From the NCBI RefSeq assembly GCF_005886345.1, contig NZ_PNEC01000021.1:248001-312000 (forward strand): a stretch of DNA of 64,000 bases. Direction: 5' to 3'. Origin of the DNA: Pseudoalteromonas phenolica. Its GTDB lineage: Bacteria; Pseudomonadota; Gammaproteobacteria; Enterobacterales; Alteromonadaceae. Under the pieces are notes generated by a model, which did not search any database, had not been told where the DNA came from, and was given only the letters and a program-made list of their open reading frames with translations. Position numbers and translations under genes: made by a program. Positions 1 through 8,951 of this stretch are shown here, piece after piece; position 1 is the first letter of the stretch; every line of letters starts with the position of its first letter.

Positions 1-898
1 AACGTAGCGCTTCACGTAATGTATTGGCCACTTCTTCAGGTGTCTCAATGGTGTTTGTTGCCACATCAATAGCCCCAACCATGACTTTTTTACCGCGGAT
101 CAAAGAAAGCAGTTCTATTGGCACTCGAGAGTTATGACATTCAAGAGATATAATATCTATGTTTGATTGCTGAAGCTTAGGGAATACCTCTTCATATTGA
201 CGCCACTCTGAACCCAGAGTTTTCTTCCAATCAGTGTTGGCTTTAATGCCATAGCCATAACAAATATGAACTGCCGTTTCACAGTTTAATCCTTCAATGG
301 CACGTTCTAGACATTTAATGCCCCATTCATTTACTTCTTCAAAGAAAACATTAAAAGCAGGCTCATCAAACTGGATAATATCGACACCAGCCGCTTCTAG
401 TTCTTTGGCCTCTTGGTTAAGGATCACAGCAAACTCCCAAGCCAATTGTTCTCGACTTTTGTAATGGTCATCAAATAAAGTATCAACCATGGTCATTGGA
501 CCTGGCAATGCCCATTTAATCGGCTTATCTGTTTGCGCACGTAAGAACTTTGCGTCTTCTACAAATACAGGTTTTTGACGTGAAACAGGCCCATAAACAG
601 TCGGCACACTGGCATCATAACGGTCACGGATTTTAACTGTGCGGCGGTTTTCGAAATCAACACCATCAAGATGCTCAATAAAAGTCGTTACAAAGTGTTG
701 TCTGGTTTGTTCACCATCACTGACAATGTCTAAACCAGTTTGATACTGCTCTTGTAATGACACACGTAATGCATCGTGTTTGCCATCGATTAATTCTTGT
801 CCTGATAACTTCCATGGTGACCAAAGCACTTCTGGTTGTGCTAACCATGATGGTTTTGGCAAACTGCCTGCTGTTGATGTCGGTAATAATGTTTTCAT
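1..898 (-). CDS. mesD: Methionine synthase core protein MesD (MetE C-terminal family), 3' end outside window
   Basis: About 299 codons are visible from an ATG at 898 to the window edge, so the C-terminus is missing. The protein starts MKTLLPTSTAGSLPKPSW and resembles the catalytic barrel of cobalamin-independent methionine synthase. It carries the segment HICYGYGIKAN, whose His and Cys fit the zinc/homocysteine-binding pair; the third zinc Cys would lie beyond the edge. It lacks the N-terminal half of classical MetE. It follows mesX (DUF1852) by 80 bp on the same strand. From established knowledge, MetE-core proteins paired with DUF1852 form the MesD/MesX folate-independent methionine synthase, which needs oxygen and an uncertain methyl donor. 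A cytoplasmic role in the last step of methionine synthesis is inferred from the family and the neighbour. Confidence 0.87.
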   Translation of the reverse strand, partial: MKTLLPTSTAGSLPKPSWLAQPEVLWSPWKLSGQELIDGKHDALRVSLQEQYQTGLDIVSDGEQTRQHFVTTFIEHLDGVDFENRRTVKIRDRYDASVPTVYGPVSRQKPVFVEDAKFLRAQTDKPIKWALPGPMTMVDTLFDDHYKSREQLAWEFAVILNQEAKELEAAGVDIIQFDEPAFNVFFEEVNEWGIKCLERAIEGLNCETAVHICYGYGIKANTDWKKTLGSEWRQYEEVFPKLQQSNIDIISLECHNSRVPIELLSLIRGKKVMVGAIDVATNTIETPEEVANTLREALR

Positions 899-931
899 TT
901 TACTAATTCTTTTCTAGGGTTATTAAGCACT

Positions 932-955
932 CGACCTTACCTATGTGTAAGGTCG
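932..955. other. Intercistronic 9-bp hairpin between mesX and mesD
   Basis: CGACCTTAC (932-940) and GTAAGGTCG (947-955) form a perfect 9-bp inverted repeat with a 6-nt loop. On the leftward transcript it lies between the mesX stop and the mesD start and is not followed by a U run. It is therefore more likely a processing, stability or partial-attenuation element than a full terminator. On the + strand it is followed by TTATTTTTT, but no rightward gene ends here. Confidence 0.55.
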
Positions 956-978
956 TTATTTTTTAAGTAAATAAATAA

Positions 979-1953
979 TTAAGCGAAGTTTGCCGACCAC
1001 TGAGCCAGAATATTTTGGTAAGGCTTTATAAAATACTCTTCAGCAAACTTACCTTGCTCTTTAGCTAAGCGACTACGCTCTTCACGGTCATAGATGATTT
1101 GTGTCAGCGAGTGATCAAGGTTTTTTAAGTTTGGTTTATATACTTTACCCGCAAGCGCATTGGCGTTATAAATCTCTGGGCGATAGATCTTTTGGAACGT
1201 CTCCATCGTGCTAATGGTGCTTATAAGCTCTAGGTTACTATAGTCGTTTAATAAGTCACCAAAGAAGTAAAATGCAAAAGGCGCAACACTGTTTGGCGGC
1301 ATAAAATAACGCACTTGCAAGCCCATCTTTTGGAAATATTGCTCTGTCAGTGACGACTCATTCGGTAAATATTCAAAACCTAGAACTGGATGCTGGTTTT
1401 CTGTTCGACGATAGGTTTTGTTATCTGATACTGATAAACAGATCACTGGTGGCTTTTTAAAGTTGTTTTTATAAGTCTGTGAATTTACAAAATACTGGAA
1501 TAACTTACCGTGCAGATCGCCAAAGTCTTCAGGAATACTAAATTTCGACTTATCTTTATTGTGCTCTAAAAGCAGCACGCTAAAGTCGTAATCACGAACA
1601 TATGACGAAAAGTTGTTGCCCACTATGCCTTCAATGCGCTCATTTGTTTGCTTATCTAAAATGTAGGTTTTCAGCACCTCAATCGACGGGAATGCTTCTT
1701 CACTACACGTAATATCCATATCTACTGACACAATTTCTAACTCAACAGCATAACGGTCAGCATTGGGATTATCCCAATGGGCTAGTGCATTAAAGCGGCT
1801 GTCGATCATGGTTAAGGCATTACGTAAGTTTGACTGACGACTTTCTCCACGGGCTAAGTTTGCAAAGTTAGTGGTGATACGTGTGTTTGTTGACGGCTTG
1901 TAATGTTCGTCCAGGCGCTGCGTTTTAATGCTGAAGTTAAAATCGTGACTCAT
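979..1953 (-). CDS. mesX: MesX, DUF1852 family protein (methionine synthase partner)
   Basis: A 324-residue cytoplasmic protein with no signal peptide or membrane segment. It begins MSHDFNFSIKTQRLDEHYKP and matches my memory of DUF1852 over its full length. Family knowledge: DUF1852 (renamed MesX) is found almost only next to a short MetE-like protein (MesD) and is needed for methionine formation by it. mesD lies directly downstream here, separated by a hairpin. The start ATG at 1953 gives the normal N-terminus. A leader of about 290 nt separates it from a Met-box pair at 2239-2254, which suggests methionine-repressible expression. Its exact biochemical contribution is not evident from the sequence. 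Confidence 0.9.
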   Translation of the reverse strand: MSHDFNFSIKTQRLDEHYKPSTNTRITTNFANLARGESRQSNLRNALTMIDSRFNALAHWDNPNADRYAVELEIVSVDMDITCSEEAFPSIEVLKTYILDKQTNERIEGIVGNNFSSYVRDYDFSVLLLEHNKDKSKFSIPEDFGDLHGKLFQYFVNSQTYKNNFKKPPVICLSVSDNKTYRRTENQHPVLGFEYLPNESSLTEQYFQKMGLQVRYFMPPNSVAPFAFYFFGDLLNDYSNLELISTISTMETFQKIYRPEIYNANALAGKVYKPNLKNLDHSLTQIIYDREERSRLAKEQGKFAEEYFIKPYQNILAQWSANFA

Positions 1954-2238
1954 GTACTTTGTACCCTTTTTTAATGAGATAAATAGTAAATTGCTGCTCC
2001 CTTCACTTACCTAGCCTTTACTGAATATCTAAGTAAATCATGTTTATCTTGTACAGACTTACTAAGGAATACTTAAATTCGTTTGGTCTTGCGTTCGGAG
2101 CACTAATAGTTATACGGATTCTATAACTTGAATAAAAACGGTTTAATTTCACCTAAAACATGAGTTTGATTCACGTTGCAGGAGTCATACTTACCAATGT
2201 TGAACAATGAAAAGCCAAATTATTTAGAAAACCAAAAT

Positions 2239-2254
2239 AGAAATCTAGACGTCT
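2239..2254. promoter_or_regulatory. Tandem MetJ operator (two 8-bp Met boxes)
   Basis: AGAAATCT (2239-2246) is immediately followed by AGACGTCT (2247-2254). The second is a perfect match to the MetJ Met-box consensus and the first matches at 6 of 8. Head-to-tail 8-bp boxes are the hallmark of MetJ operators. It sits between divergent mesX and the TSUP gene, about 285 bp from the mesX start, and would repress when S-adenosylmethionine is plentiful. Confidence 0.75.
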
Positions 2255-2353
2255 AAAGCCGCTCTTCTCTTGTATCTATTTCTTTCATACAAAACGTGAG
2301 GATTTTTCAAAGCTTATCTCTCATTTAAGAAAAACAAGCCATTGAGATGTTGA

Positions 2354-2379
2354 TATACTCGCGAGAAGTCTGGATGTCT
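2354..2379 (+). promoter_or_regulatory. Candidate -10 with second tandem Met-box pair upstream of TSUP gene
   Basis: TATACT at 2354-2359 is a plausible -10 hexamer; no good -35 was found. AGAAGTCT (2364-2371, 7 of 8 to the Met box) is immediately followed by GGATGTCT (2372-2379, 6 of 8). The tandem boxes overlap the expected transcription start, a repressing position, 50 bp upstream of the TSUP start codon. Confidence 0.6.
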
Positions 2380-2429
2380 ATTTATCAATCACATCTAAGC
2401 AATGGTTAACTTTAATAAGAGAAAATGGA

Positions 2430-3239
2430 ATGAGTGAATTAATACTATTGGTGTTGTACTGCGCATTACTTGGCAGTGTTGTGGGCTTTTTAGCGGGATT
2501 ATTAGGTATTGGTGGCGGTTTAGTTATCGTGCCAATATTGAGTATTATCTTACTGCATTTTGAGGTGTTGCCTGTTGAGCAAGTGGTTGTTGCAGCCATT
2601 GCGACTTCTTTGGCTTCAATCTTGTTCACCTCGACTTCTTCGGCTATTGCACATCATAAAAGTGGTAACGTGCCATGGGAATTAGCTCCTTGGATCATGA
2701 CTGGTGTCGCCCTTGGCGCCCTAATAAGCGGCTTTATGGCTGCACTTTTACCTGAACACATTGTCAGAATTGTATTTGCAGTGAGTGTTGTACTTATTGC
2801 ACTAAAAATGTTTTTAAGCAGTAAAACCGATACGCCTAGTGAGCGCACTTTACCGAATAAAGGTGTATTAACCACGTTAACCACTATAACTGGTGGTCTC
2901 TCAGCCATGATAGGAATTGGCGGCGGTGCACTTTTAGTACCGTTGTTAAGCTTTTTCTCGGTCGATATGAAAAAGGCCATTGGCTGCGCCTCAGCTTGCG
3001 GTATCGTTATCGCTCTATTTGGCTCAATTGGTTATATCAGTTCAGGCAGTAGCCATTTTGCATTGACTGATGGCTTCGCCGGATTTGTGTATTTACCTGC
3101 ACTGCTTGGTATTGTTTGCACGTCTTGGTTCACCGCGCCCTTAGGTGCCAAAGCAACACAACACCTACCCGTTACCACTATAAAGAAATTCTTTTCATTT
3201 TTGCTGGTCGCTATGGCTGCAAACATGATGCTGAATTAA
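2430..3239 (+). CDS. TSUP (TauE/SafE) family membrane permease
   Basis: A 269-residue, very hydrophobic protein with about eight predicted membrane segments. It carries the duplicated glycine-rich motif of the TSUP/TauE-SafE family: GFLAGLLGIGGGLVIVP near residue 20 and GLSAMIGIGGGALLVP near residue 155, one in each half. The family moves small sulfur-containing anions or organic acids across the inner membrane; the substrate cannot be read from the sequence. It is divergent from mesX-mesD, and a Met-box pair lies just upstream. I infer that it belongs to the methionine regulon and may import a sulfur source or methyl donor, or export a by-product. The start ATG at 2430 follows a purine-rich stretch. 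Confidence 0.85.
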   Translation: MSELILLVLYCALLGSVVGFLAGLLGIGGGLVIVPILSIILLHFEVLPVEQVVVAAIATSLASILFTSTSSAIAHHKSGNVPWELAPWIMTGVALGALISGFMAALLPEHIVRIVFAVSVVLIALKMFLSSKTDTPSERTLPNKGVLTTLTTITGGLSAMIGIGGGALLVPLLSFFSVDMKKAIGCASACGIVIALFGSIGYISSGSSHFALTDGFAGFVYLPALLGIVCTSWFTAPLGAKATQHLPVTTIKKFFSFLLVAMAANMMLN

Positions 3240-3335
3240 TTGTTCGCTACTAAGCAAAGTTCTTGTATCTCTACTTGGTAGCCGCCCACGCGCTCATTCG
3301 TTACAATATCGCTGATTTTGTAACGAGAGCTCACC

Positions 3336-4010
3336 ATGCTAAAACCTTCTCCGCCACTCACTATTAATGAACTCATGCAACGCGTTGAGCAAATTGCAGG
3401 GCTGACCCTAGGCGAGATTGCAGCTGAGTTTAACTTTAAAACACCTGAGCATTTATTACGTGAAAAAGGCTGGCAAGGTCAATTATTAGAATATGTGTTG
3501 GGTGCCACCGCAGGCTCAAAACCTGTGCCAGACTTTGAGCACTTAGGCATCGAGCTTAAAACCATACCTATAGGCTTTAATGGCAAACCACTTGAAACGA
3601 CTTATGTATCGGTTGTTCCACTAACTAACCTCACCGGTATGACTTGGCAATCGAGTACCGTAAAGAAAAAGCTCACCCATGTTTTATGGCTGCCCATTTT
3701 AGCTGAAAAAACCATTCAACCCATAGACAGAACTATAGGCTCTGGGTTTTTATGGCAACCCAGCGAAATACAAGAGCATCAATTACAAAGAGACTGGGAA
3801 GAGCAAATGGAGCTAATTGCACTTGGCCGCATAGACGAAATCTCTGGCCATTTAGGTGAGGTGATGCAAATTAGGCCAAAAGCCGCGAACAGCAAAGCGT
3901 TGACTGATGTCATTGGGCCAAACGGTACAATGACGCAAACTTTGCCACGCGGCTATTATTTAAAAATTCCATTTACCACGCAGATCCTAGCGGAGCAGTT
4001 TGGTCTTTAA
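3336..4010 (+). CDS. mutH: DNA mismatch repair endonuclease MutH
   Basis: A 224-residue protein matching the usual MutH length. MutH nicks the unmethylated strand at hemimethylated GATC sites after activation by MutS and MutL. The catalytic D-(X)6-E-X-K triad is intact as D66, E73 and K75 in VPDFEHLGIELKTIP. The family N-terminus and the C-terminal PRGYYLKIPFTT segment are present. It is a single-gene unit 96 bp after the TSUP gene. Presence of MutH implies a Dam-methylation-directed repair system in this organism, as in Enterobacterales, Vibrio and Alteromonadales. It converges on the glucokinase gene, with 7 bp between the stops. Confidence 0.95.
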   Translation: MLKPSPPLTINELMQRVEQIAGLTLGEIAAEFNFKTPEHLLREKGWQGQLLEYVLGATAGSKPVPDFEHLGIELKTIPIGFNGKPLETTYVSVVPLTNLTGMTWQSSTVKKKLTHVLWLPILAEKTIQPIDRTIGSGFLWQPSEIQEHQLQRDWEEQMELIALGRIDEISGHLGEVMQIRPKAANSKALTDVIGPNGTMTQTLPRGYYLKIPFTTQILAEQFGL

Positions 4011-4017
4011 GGCTCAG

Positions 4018-5025
4018 CTAGTTTATTTCCTGATTCAAGAATACAGCGGCACCTAACAAGCCCGGTTGTGGCTCTGTGATCACAAACACTGGCGTCTGCT
4101 CTGCAATATGAGAAAGGCGACCTTTTGCAATAAAACGTTCGCAAAAGTCACCTTGTTTTAAAAACTCGATGAACCTAGGCACAATACCTCCAGCGATATA
4201 GATCCCACCAAAGCTGCTATTAAGTAATGCAAGATTACCTGCAAAGCTGCCTAGCACTTTACAAAATTGTTGAAGTGCCAAACGACATAACCCACAATTT
4301 AATGTAATAGCATTATGCGAAATCTCAGCCGCGCTCAAACTGGTTTTGTTTACCGCGGCATGACTCCCCTCTATAGTGTTTTGGTAATCTACAATCGCAC
4401 TATAGATCTGCTCTAACCCATAGCCTGATAATAGTTGCTCATAAGAGATCCGTGGTTTTCTGCTATCGAGGTAGGTGAAAATGATCAAGTCCAGCTCATC
4501 TACCGGCGCAAAATCAATATGCCCGCCTTCTGAGTTAATACAATGCCAGAAATGATTGCCTTGCATTGTAACCGGTGTGAGGGTCGCAACCCCAAGCCCA
4601 GTACCTGGCCCACAAATCGAAATGGTGCTATTAGCTCTGCCCTGCTGTGGCCCTCGAATATGACACTTTTGCTTATCATTTAAAAAAGGTACTGACATCG
4701 CGATGGCTTTGTAGTCATTAATTAAATACAAGCTTTGTAAGCCCAACTCTGCCTTAAGCGCAGTTTGCGAAAACGCCCATGGCAAGTTTGTCATTGAGAT
4801 CCAATCTTCATCAGTCGGACATGCAATCGCAAGACAAGCATGTAAAGCCTTACCTGCGATTTCTTGTTCAGCAATATACAACTTAAGTACATCTGACAGT
4901 TCAGCAAAGTCAGCACATTTATATGTGCTGACATGCGTTAACTGATTGTTTTTCGTTGCTTGCGCAATGCGGATATTGGTACCACCAATATCCGCAACAA
5001 GTCTAATTTCAGTTACATTATCCAT
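4018..5025 (-). CDS. glk: Glucokinase
   Basis: The start chosen is ATG at 5025, two bases past the GH3 stop (335 residues); a GTG at 5031 overlapping that stop is an alternative. The protein phosphorylates glucose with ATP in the cytoplasm. It shows the ROK/Glk N-terminal phosphate loop VADIGGTNIRIA, the substrate region AIACPTDEDWISMTNLPWAFS, the hinge GPGTGLGVA, EGGHIDFAP, and the C-terminal GGIYIAGGIVPRF, all collinear with E. coli Glk. As the last gene of the glucan locus it would trap glucose released by the GH3 enzyme and carried in by the FHS permease. Near-overlap with the upstream stop suggests translational coupling. Confidence 0.93.
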   Translation of the reverse strand: MDNVTEIRLVADIGGTNIRIAQATKNNQLTHVSTYKCADFAELSDVLKLYIAEQEIAGKALHACLAIACPTDEDWISMTNLPWAFSQTALKAELGLQSLYLINDYKAIAMSVPFLNDKQKCHIRGPQQGRANSTISICGPGTGLGVATLTPVTMQGNHFWHCINSEGGHIDFAPVDELDLIIFTYLDSRKPRISYEQLLSGYGLEQIYSAIVDYQNTIEGSHAAVNKTSLSAAEISHNAITLNCGLCRLALQQFCKVLGSFAGNLALLNSSFGGIYIAGGIVPRFIEFLKQGDFCERFIAKGRLSHIAEQTPVFVITEPQPGLLGAAVFLNQEIN

Positions 5026-5027
5026 AA

Positions 5028-7574
5028 TCACTCACACTGAATGCTTGCGGACGTACCTTGCTCAGGCGCAAAGTGAATGTCACTGATAGATAGATTTGCC
5101 TTACCGCTTGTAGAAATTGCAAATGGCATGATCACTTGGCTATATTTCAAACCTTGTTTAGCAAAGCAATTTAAGTCAATTGATAAATTCTGCCATTGCG
5201 TGTCTGGTAATCTATTCAGCTGCTCTGTGATGTCTACCTGTGCTCGACAGCTACCTGGTTTATCGCCTTCACTTTCACAATGACTTGAAATAATCACAGG
5301 CTGCTCTGCAAGGCCATCGCGCATGAGCTCAATCACTAGTGCGGCATTACCGGCTTGCATCATAGATAAGTCTTCTCTAAACCAACTTTTGCTGACAAAT
5401 TCCATACCCGCATTCTCTTGACCAGTCCAAACCAGTTTGAAAGCGTCTTCTTGGATATGTTTATCTATTGTGCGGTACTCAAGGCCTTTTAGAGCGATAC
5501 TGCTCGACATCACAGCTTGATTGTTTGCCCCTGAGAACAAACGCATTTGCCAGGGCGCGAAAGTCTTCCCTTTGAATACATAGCTGTTTGCATCTGCTCC
5601 GTTATCAAGCTCAACTGTTTCACTCAAGCTATTTGATAACACAGACTTATCACCATACTGCAAACCAAAGCCATAAGGCAGTAATGGTGCATAATCGGCG
5701 TCAAATCGATTTACCGGCTTACTTGGGTGACTAGGCCAAGAGAATGACAATTTACCTTTGAAGTCATTTTGCAACTTACCCGCTTTATCTGTCAGCAGCA
5801 CATCTGCAACTGCATCGCCTTCAGAGCCCGGTAGCCAAGCAGCGACAAAAGCATCACTGGCATTCAACTCTGGATTGACCCAAAGTGGACGGCCACTGAT
5901 GAACACTGAAATGACCGGTATACCTTGCGCTTTTAACTTTTGTAATAAGGCTAAATCACGTTTATCACCTTGTTGATATACGAGATTTTCTTTATCACCA
6001 TGGCCTTCCGCGTATGGCTCTTCACCAAACACCACAATGGCAACATCAGGTTTGTTTTCAAAACTACCGCCTTCGCTAAGCGTAACCTTGCCACCAGCAG
6101 CTTTGATTTGTTCGGCAAGACCGTCGTAGATTGAAGAGCCACCAGGAAAGTCGGCATTTTCATTGTTGGTGCCCTGCCATGTAATTGTCCAACCACCTGA
6201 TTGCTTACCAATATTGTTCGCCGCATCGCCCGCAATCAGAATATTTTGCTTAGGAGAAAGTGGCAGCAAGTTATCGTTATTTTTGAGTAATACTAAAGAT
6301 TCACGCACCGCTTGCTTTGCAACTTCACGGTGCTCAGCGTGACCGATCAATTCTGTTTTATTGGCATATGGACGATTTGCAGGGCTTGCTTTATCGAATA
6401 AGCCTGCACGGAATTTCACACGTAAAATGCGCGTTACCGCATCGTCAATGCGTGGCATTGGAATAACCCCAGCACGCACTTGTTTAATGGTGTTTTCCAT
6501 TAAAGGCTTCCATGCATCCGTTGGTACCATGTACACATCAAGACCTGCATTCACCGCTTGTGGACAGTCGTGATTGCTACACCCTTTGATTTGACCATGA
6601 CCGTTCCAATCACCTACCACGAAGCCATCAAAACCCATTTTGTCTTTTAAGACATCGGTAAGTAAATATTTATTGCCGTGAATTTTCTCACCATTCCAGC
6701 TATTGAAAGACGCCATTACAGACTGTGCACCCGCAGTTAAACCGCCCACATAACCTTGCGAGTGAATGTTGAATAAATCCAACTCTGAGTCGATGTTATT
6801 ACCTTGGTCGTCGCCTTTTACCGTGCCGCCGTCACCCACAAAGTGCTTAACCGTACTAATCACGCGGTCATCACCTAAGAAATTATCGCCTTGTGTCCCC
6901 TGTAACCCATGAACAATTGCAGCAGCATATTCTTTCACTATCTCAGGATCTTCAGAGTAACCTTCATAGGTTCGGCCCCATCTATCATCGCGAACCGTAG
7001 CGACGGTTGGCGCAAATACCCAATCGATACCGGTTGCCATCACTTCTTTAGCGGTTACTTCGGCAATTTTTACAATCAAGTCTGGATTATTTGCCGCACC
7101 TAAGCCGATATTATGCGGGAATAACGTCGCGCCAATCACATTGTTGTGACCATGTACCGCATCGGTGCCCCACATGGTTGGAATGTTGATGCCATCTAGT
7201 GAATCATCAACCGACGCTTGATACATGGCCTCTGCTAAGTCAACCCAATCTTTCACACTGGAATGTTTGTTATTATTTGGGAACGCACCACCGCCATTGA
7301 GGTATGAACCAAAGCCATAGCGACGCATATCTTCTACTGTGATGTCGCGGATCTCAGGTTGGATCATTTGCGCTATTTTTTGCTCTAGCGTCATATTTGC
7401 CAACAGTTCAGCGACTTGACGCTCGATCTCTGGGTCTTTTTTAACTTCAGAGTTAATTGTCGGCCAAATATCTAAGCCAGACTTTTCTACTTCAACAGTG
7501 TCGTTTTGTTTTGCACATGATGCCAGCAAACCTGTGACCATCACTGCAACTAATGATTTCTTTAAACGCTTCAT
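5028..7574 (-). CDS. GH3 beta-glucosidase / exo-beta-glucanase lipoprotein
   Basis: An 848-residue GH3 enzyme that removes glucose from the non-reducing end of beta-glucans or their oligomers. The start is taken at ATG 7574 (MKRLKKSLVAVMVTG), which has GAGG 7-10 bases upstream; an in-frame ATG at 7598 would overlap the permease gene. The N-terminus is a lipoprotein signal with lipobox LASC (Cys20), so it is membrane anchored, probably periplasmic. The GH3 N-domain occupies roughly residues 45-400, with the catalytic nucleophile expected in GFVVGDWNGH. The GH3 C-domain follows (about 430-630), then a beta-rich C-terminal extension with several Cys typical of the ExoP-like marine exo-1,3/1,4-beta-glucanases. 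It lies 4 bp after the permease gene and just before glk. Confidence 0.93.
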   Translation of the reverse strand: MKRLKKSLVAVMVTGLLASCAKQNDTVEVEKSGLDIWPTINSEVKKDPEIERQVAELLANMTLEQKIAQMIQPEIRDITVEDMRRYGFGSYLNGGGAFPNNNKHSSVKDWVDLAEAMYQASVDDSLDGINIPTMWGTDAVHGHNNVIGATLFPHNIGLGAANNPDLIVKIAEVTAKEVMATGIDWVFAPTVATVRDDRWGRTYEGYSEDPEIVKEYAAAIVHGLQGTQGDNFLGDDRVISTVKHFVGDGGTVKGDDQGNNIDSELDLFNIHSQGYVGGLTAGAQSVMASFNSWNGEKIHGNKYLLTDVLKDKMGFDGFVVGDWNGHGQIKGCSNHDCPQAVNAGLDVYMVPTDAWKPLMENTIKQVRAGVIPMPRIDDAVTRILRVKFRAGLFDKASPANRPYANKTELIGHAEHREVAKQAVRESLVLLKNNDNLLPLSPKQNILIAGDAANNIGKQSGGWTITWQGTNNENADFPGGSSIYDGLAEQIKAAGGKVTLSEGGSFENKPDVAIVVFGEEPYAEGHGDKENLVYQQGDKRDLALLQKLKAQGIPVISVFISGRPLWVNPELNASDAFVAAWLPGSEGDAVADVLLTDKAGKLQNDFKGKLSFSWPSHPSKPVNRFDADYAPLLPYGFGLQYGDKSVLSNSLSETVELDNGADANSYVFKGKTFAPWQMRLFSGANNQAVMSSSIALKGLEYRTIDKHIQEDAFKLVWTGQENAGMEFVSKSWFREDLSMMQAGNAALVIELMRDGLAEQPVIISSHCESEGDKPGSCRAQVDITEQLNRLPDTQWQNLSIDLNCFAKQGLKYSQVIMPFAISTSGKANLSISDIHFAPEQGTSASIQCE

Positions 7575-7578
7575 TTTA

Positions 7579-8832
7579 TTACCTCTCAGAAGAGCCATTT
7601 ACAGGTTTATGGCCTTTGAAGCCGAAGTAGCCAATGAACACATAACACAGTGCTGGCAATAAGAAAGACAGTTGCACGCCGACGACATCGGCAAGCATAC
7701 CTTGGAATAATGGCACGATTGCACCACCAACAATGGCAAGACAAAGTAAGCCTGCGCCATGACTCGCAGCATCGCCTAATTTATTGATTGCTAAACTGAA
7801 GATAGTTGGGAACATGATTGAATTGAATAAACCAACAGCCAAAATTGACCACTTCGCCACAGCGCCGTCTGACATCACTGCAACCACAAGCAAGACAATG
7901 GCCATCACAGCATTGAATGCCAGTACTTTACCCGCTGCGATTTTTTGCATCACCACAGCACCGATAAAGCGGCCGATCATAGCGCCGCCCCAGTAATAAG
8001 CGATTAACTTTGCGGCTTGCGCTTCATTTAAGCCTGCAATATTTGGGTCGTGTAAAAAGTTAACTAAAAAGCTACCAATGGCGACTTCCGCACCCACATA
8101 TAAAAAAATGCCAATCGCGCCGAGTTTAAGGTGCGTATATTTCAGTGCGGTTTTAATTGACGGGGTTGATTGTTCACTTTTACCCAGCTCTGGCAGCTTA
8201 ATAAAAGCAAATACCACAGCTAAAGCCAATAGCGTCAGCGCTAAAAATAAATAAGGCACTTGTACTGCCGTTGCATCAGTTTGCGCAGCTGCATTTGTCT
8301 CTGAGAAAATCAGCCAAGCACCGAAAAATGGCGCAACAGTTGTACCTAAAGAGTTAAACGCTTGCGTCATAGTCAAACGTGAAGAAGCAGTTTTTGCAGG
8401 CCCAAGTGCACTGACAAATGGGTTCGCTGACACTTGCAAAACCGTGATACCTGCAGCCAGTACAAATAGCGCCCCTAAAAATAAGGCGTACACACCAAAA
8501 GCCGCTGCAGGATAGAATAAAAAGCACCCAAGACTGGCTATTGCAAGGCCCGTGATTATGCCCTTTTTGAAACCAATCTTACTCACTAAAGTGCCCGCTG
8601 GGATAGACACAATAAAGTAAGCGCCAAAAAAACAAAATTGCACTAACATAGCCTGGGTGTAAGTGAGGGAGAAAGCGTTTTTTAAATAAGGGATCAGAAT
8701 GTCATTTAGACAGGTAATAAACCCCCACATAAAAAACAAAGTGGTTAAGGTGATCAGTGCAAAAGTATTATTCTGCGGTTGTTCAACCTGATTGTTTGTA
8801 TCAAAAGTACCTATTGAGCTTGCCATAGTCAT
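7579..8832 (-). CDS. FHS-family sugar:H+ symporter (glucose/galactose/fucose type MFS)
   Basis: About 417 residues and 12 predicted membrane segments. The signature [19 protein letters not shown] near the N-terminus and the following helix with [16 protein letters not shown] are characteristic of the FucP/GluP (FHS) branch of the major facilitator superfamily. It would take glucose or short glucosides across the inner membrane. The longest frame starts at a TTG (8853); I prefer ATG 8832, with GGA five bases upstream, or ATG 8826. It lies between the TonB receptor and the GH3 gene, consistent with glucose uptake from glucan breakdown. An AAGCGCTT palindrome lies at 8862-8869, near the beginning of the frame. 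Confidence 0.9.
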   Translation of the reverse strand: MTMASSIGTFDTNNQVEQPQNNTFALITLTTLFFMWGFITCLNDILIPYLKNAFSLTYTQAMLVQFCFFGAYFIVSIPAGTLVSKIGFKKGIITGLAIASLGCFLFYPAAAFGVYALFLGALFVLAAGITVLQVSANPFVSALGPAKTASSRLTMTQAFNSLGTTVAPFFGAWLIFSETNAAAQTDATAVQVPYLFLALTLLALAVVFAFIKLPELGKSEQSTPSIKTALKYTHLKLGAIGIFLYVGAEVAIGSFLVNFLHDPNIAGLNEAQAAKLIAYYWGGAMIGRFIGAVVMQKIAAGKVLAFNAVMAIVLLVVAVMSDGAVAKWSILAVGLFNSIMFPTIFSLAINKLGDAASHGAGLLCLAIVGGAIVPLFQGMLADVVGVQLSFLLPALCYVFIGYFGFKGHKPVNGSSER

Positions 8833-8905
8833 ATTCCAGCATGCCGAACCCAAAGCGCTTACATTTTGAAATTGCTAGCACCAGAGTTTTAATTAATCTT
8901 GAATG

Positions 8906-8929
8906 GCTTACCTCATAGAAGAGGTAAGC
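8906..8929. other. 9-bp hairpin between TonB receptor and sugar permease
   Basis: GCTTACCTC (8906-8914) and GAGGTAAGC (8921-8929) form a perfect stem with a 6-nt loop, 23 bp past the receptor stop on the leftward transcript. No U run follows, so it may stabilise the upstream receptor message or act as a weak attenuator inside the operon. Confidence 0.5.
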
Positions 8930-8951
8930 ACTTGTTATGAGTTATATTGAA

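Noticed and set aside
1954-2238. Possible SAM or cobalamin riboswitch in the long mesX leader
   Set aside because: I could not find the conserved cores of known SAM or B12 riboswitches; Met boxes explain control better.
2378-2629. Leftward 83-codon frame starting inside the TSUP gene
   Set aside because: Antisense to a clear membrane protein and overlapping the Met-box region; Pro/Thr/Asn-rich translation typical of a shadow frame.
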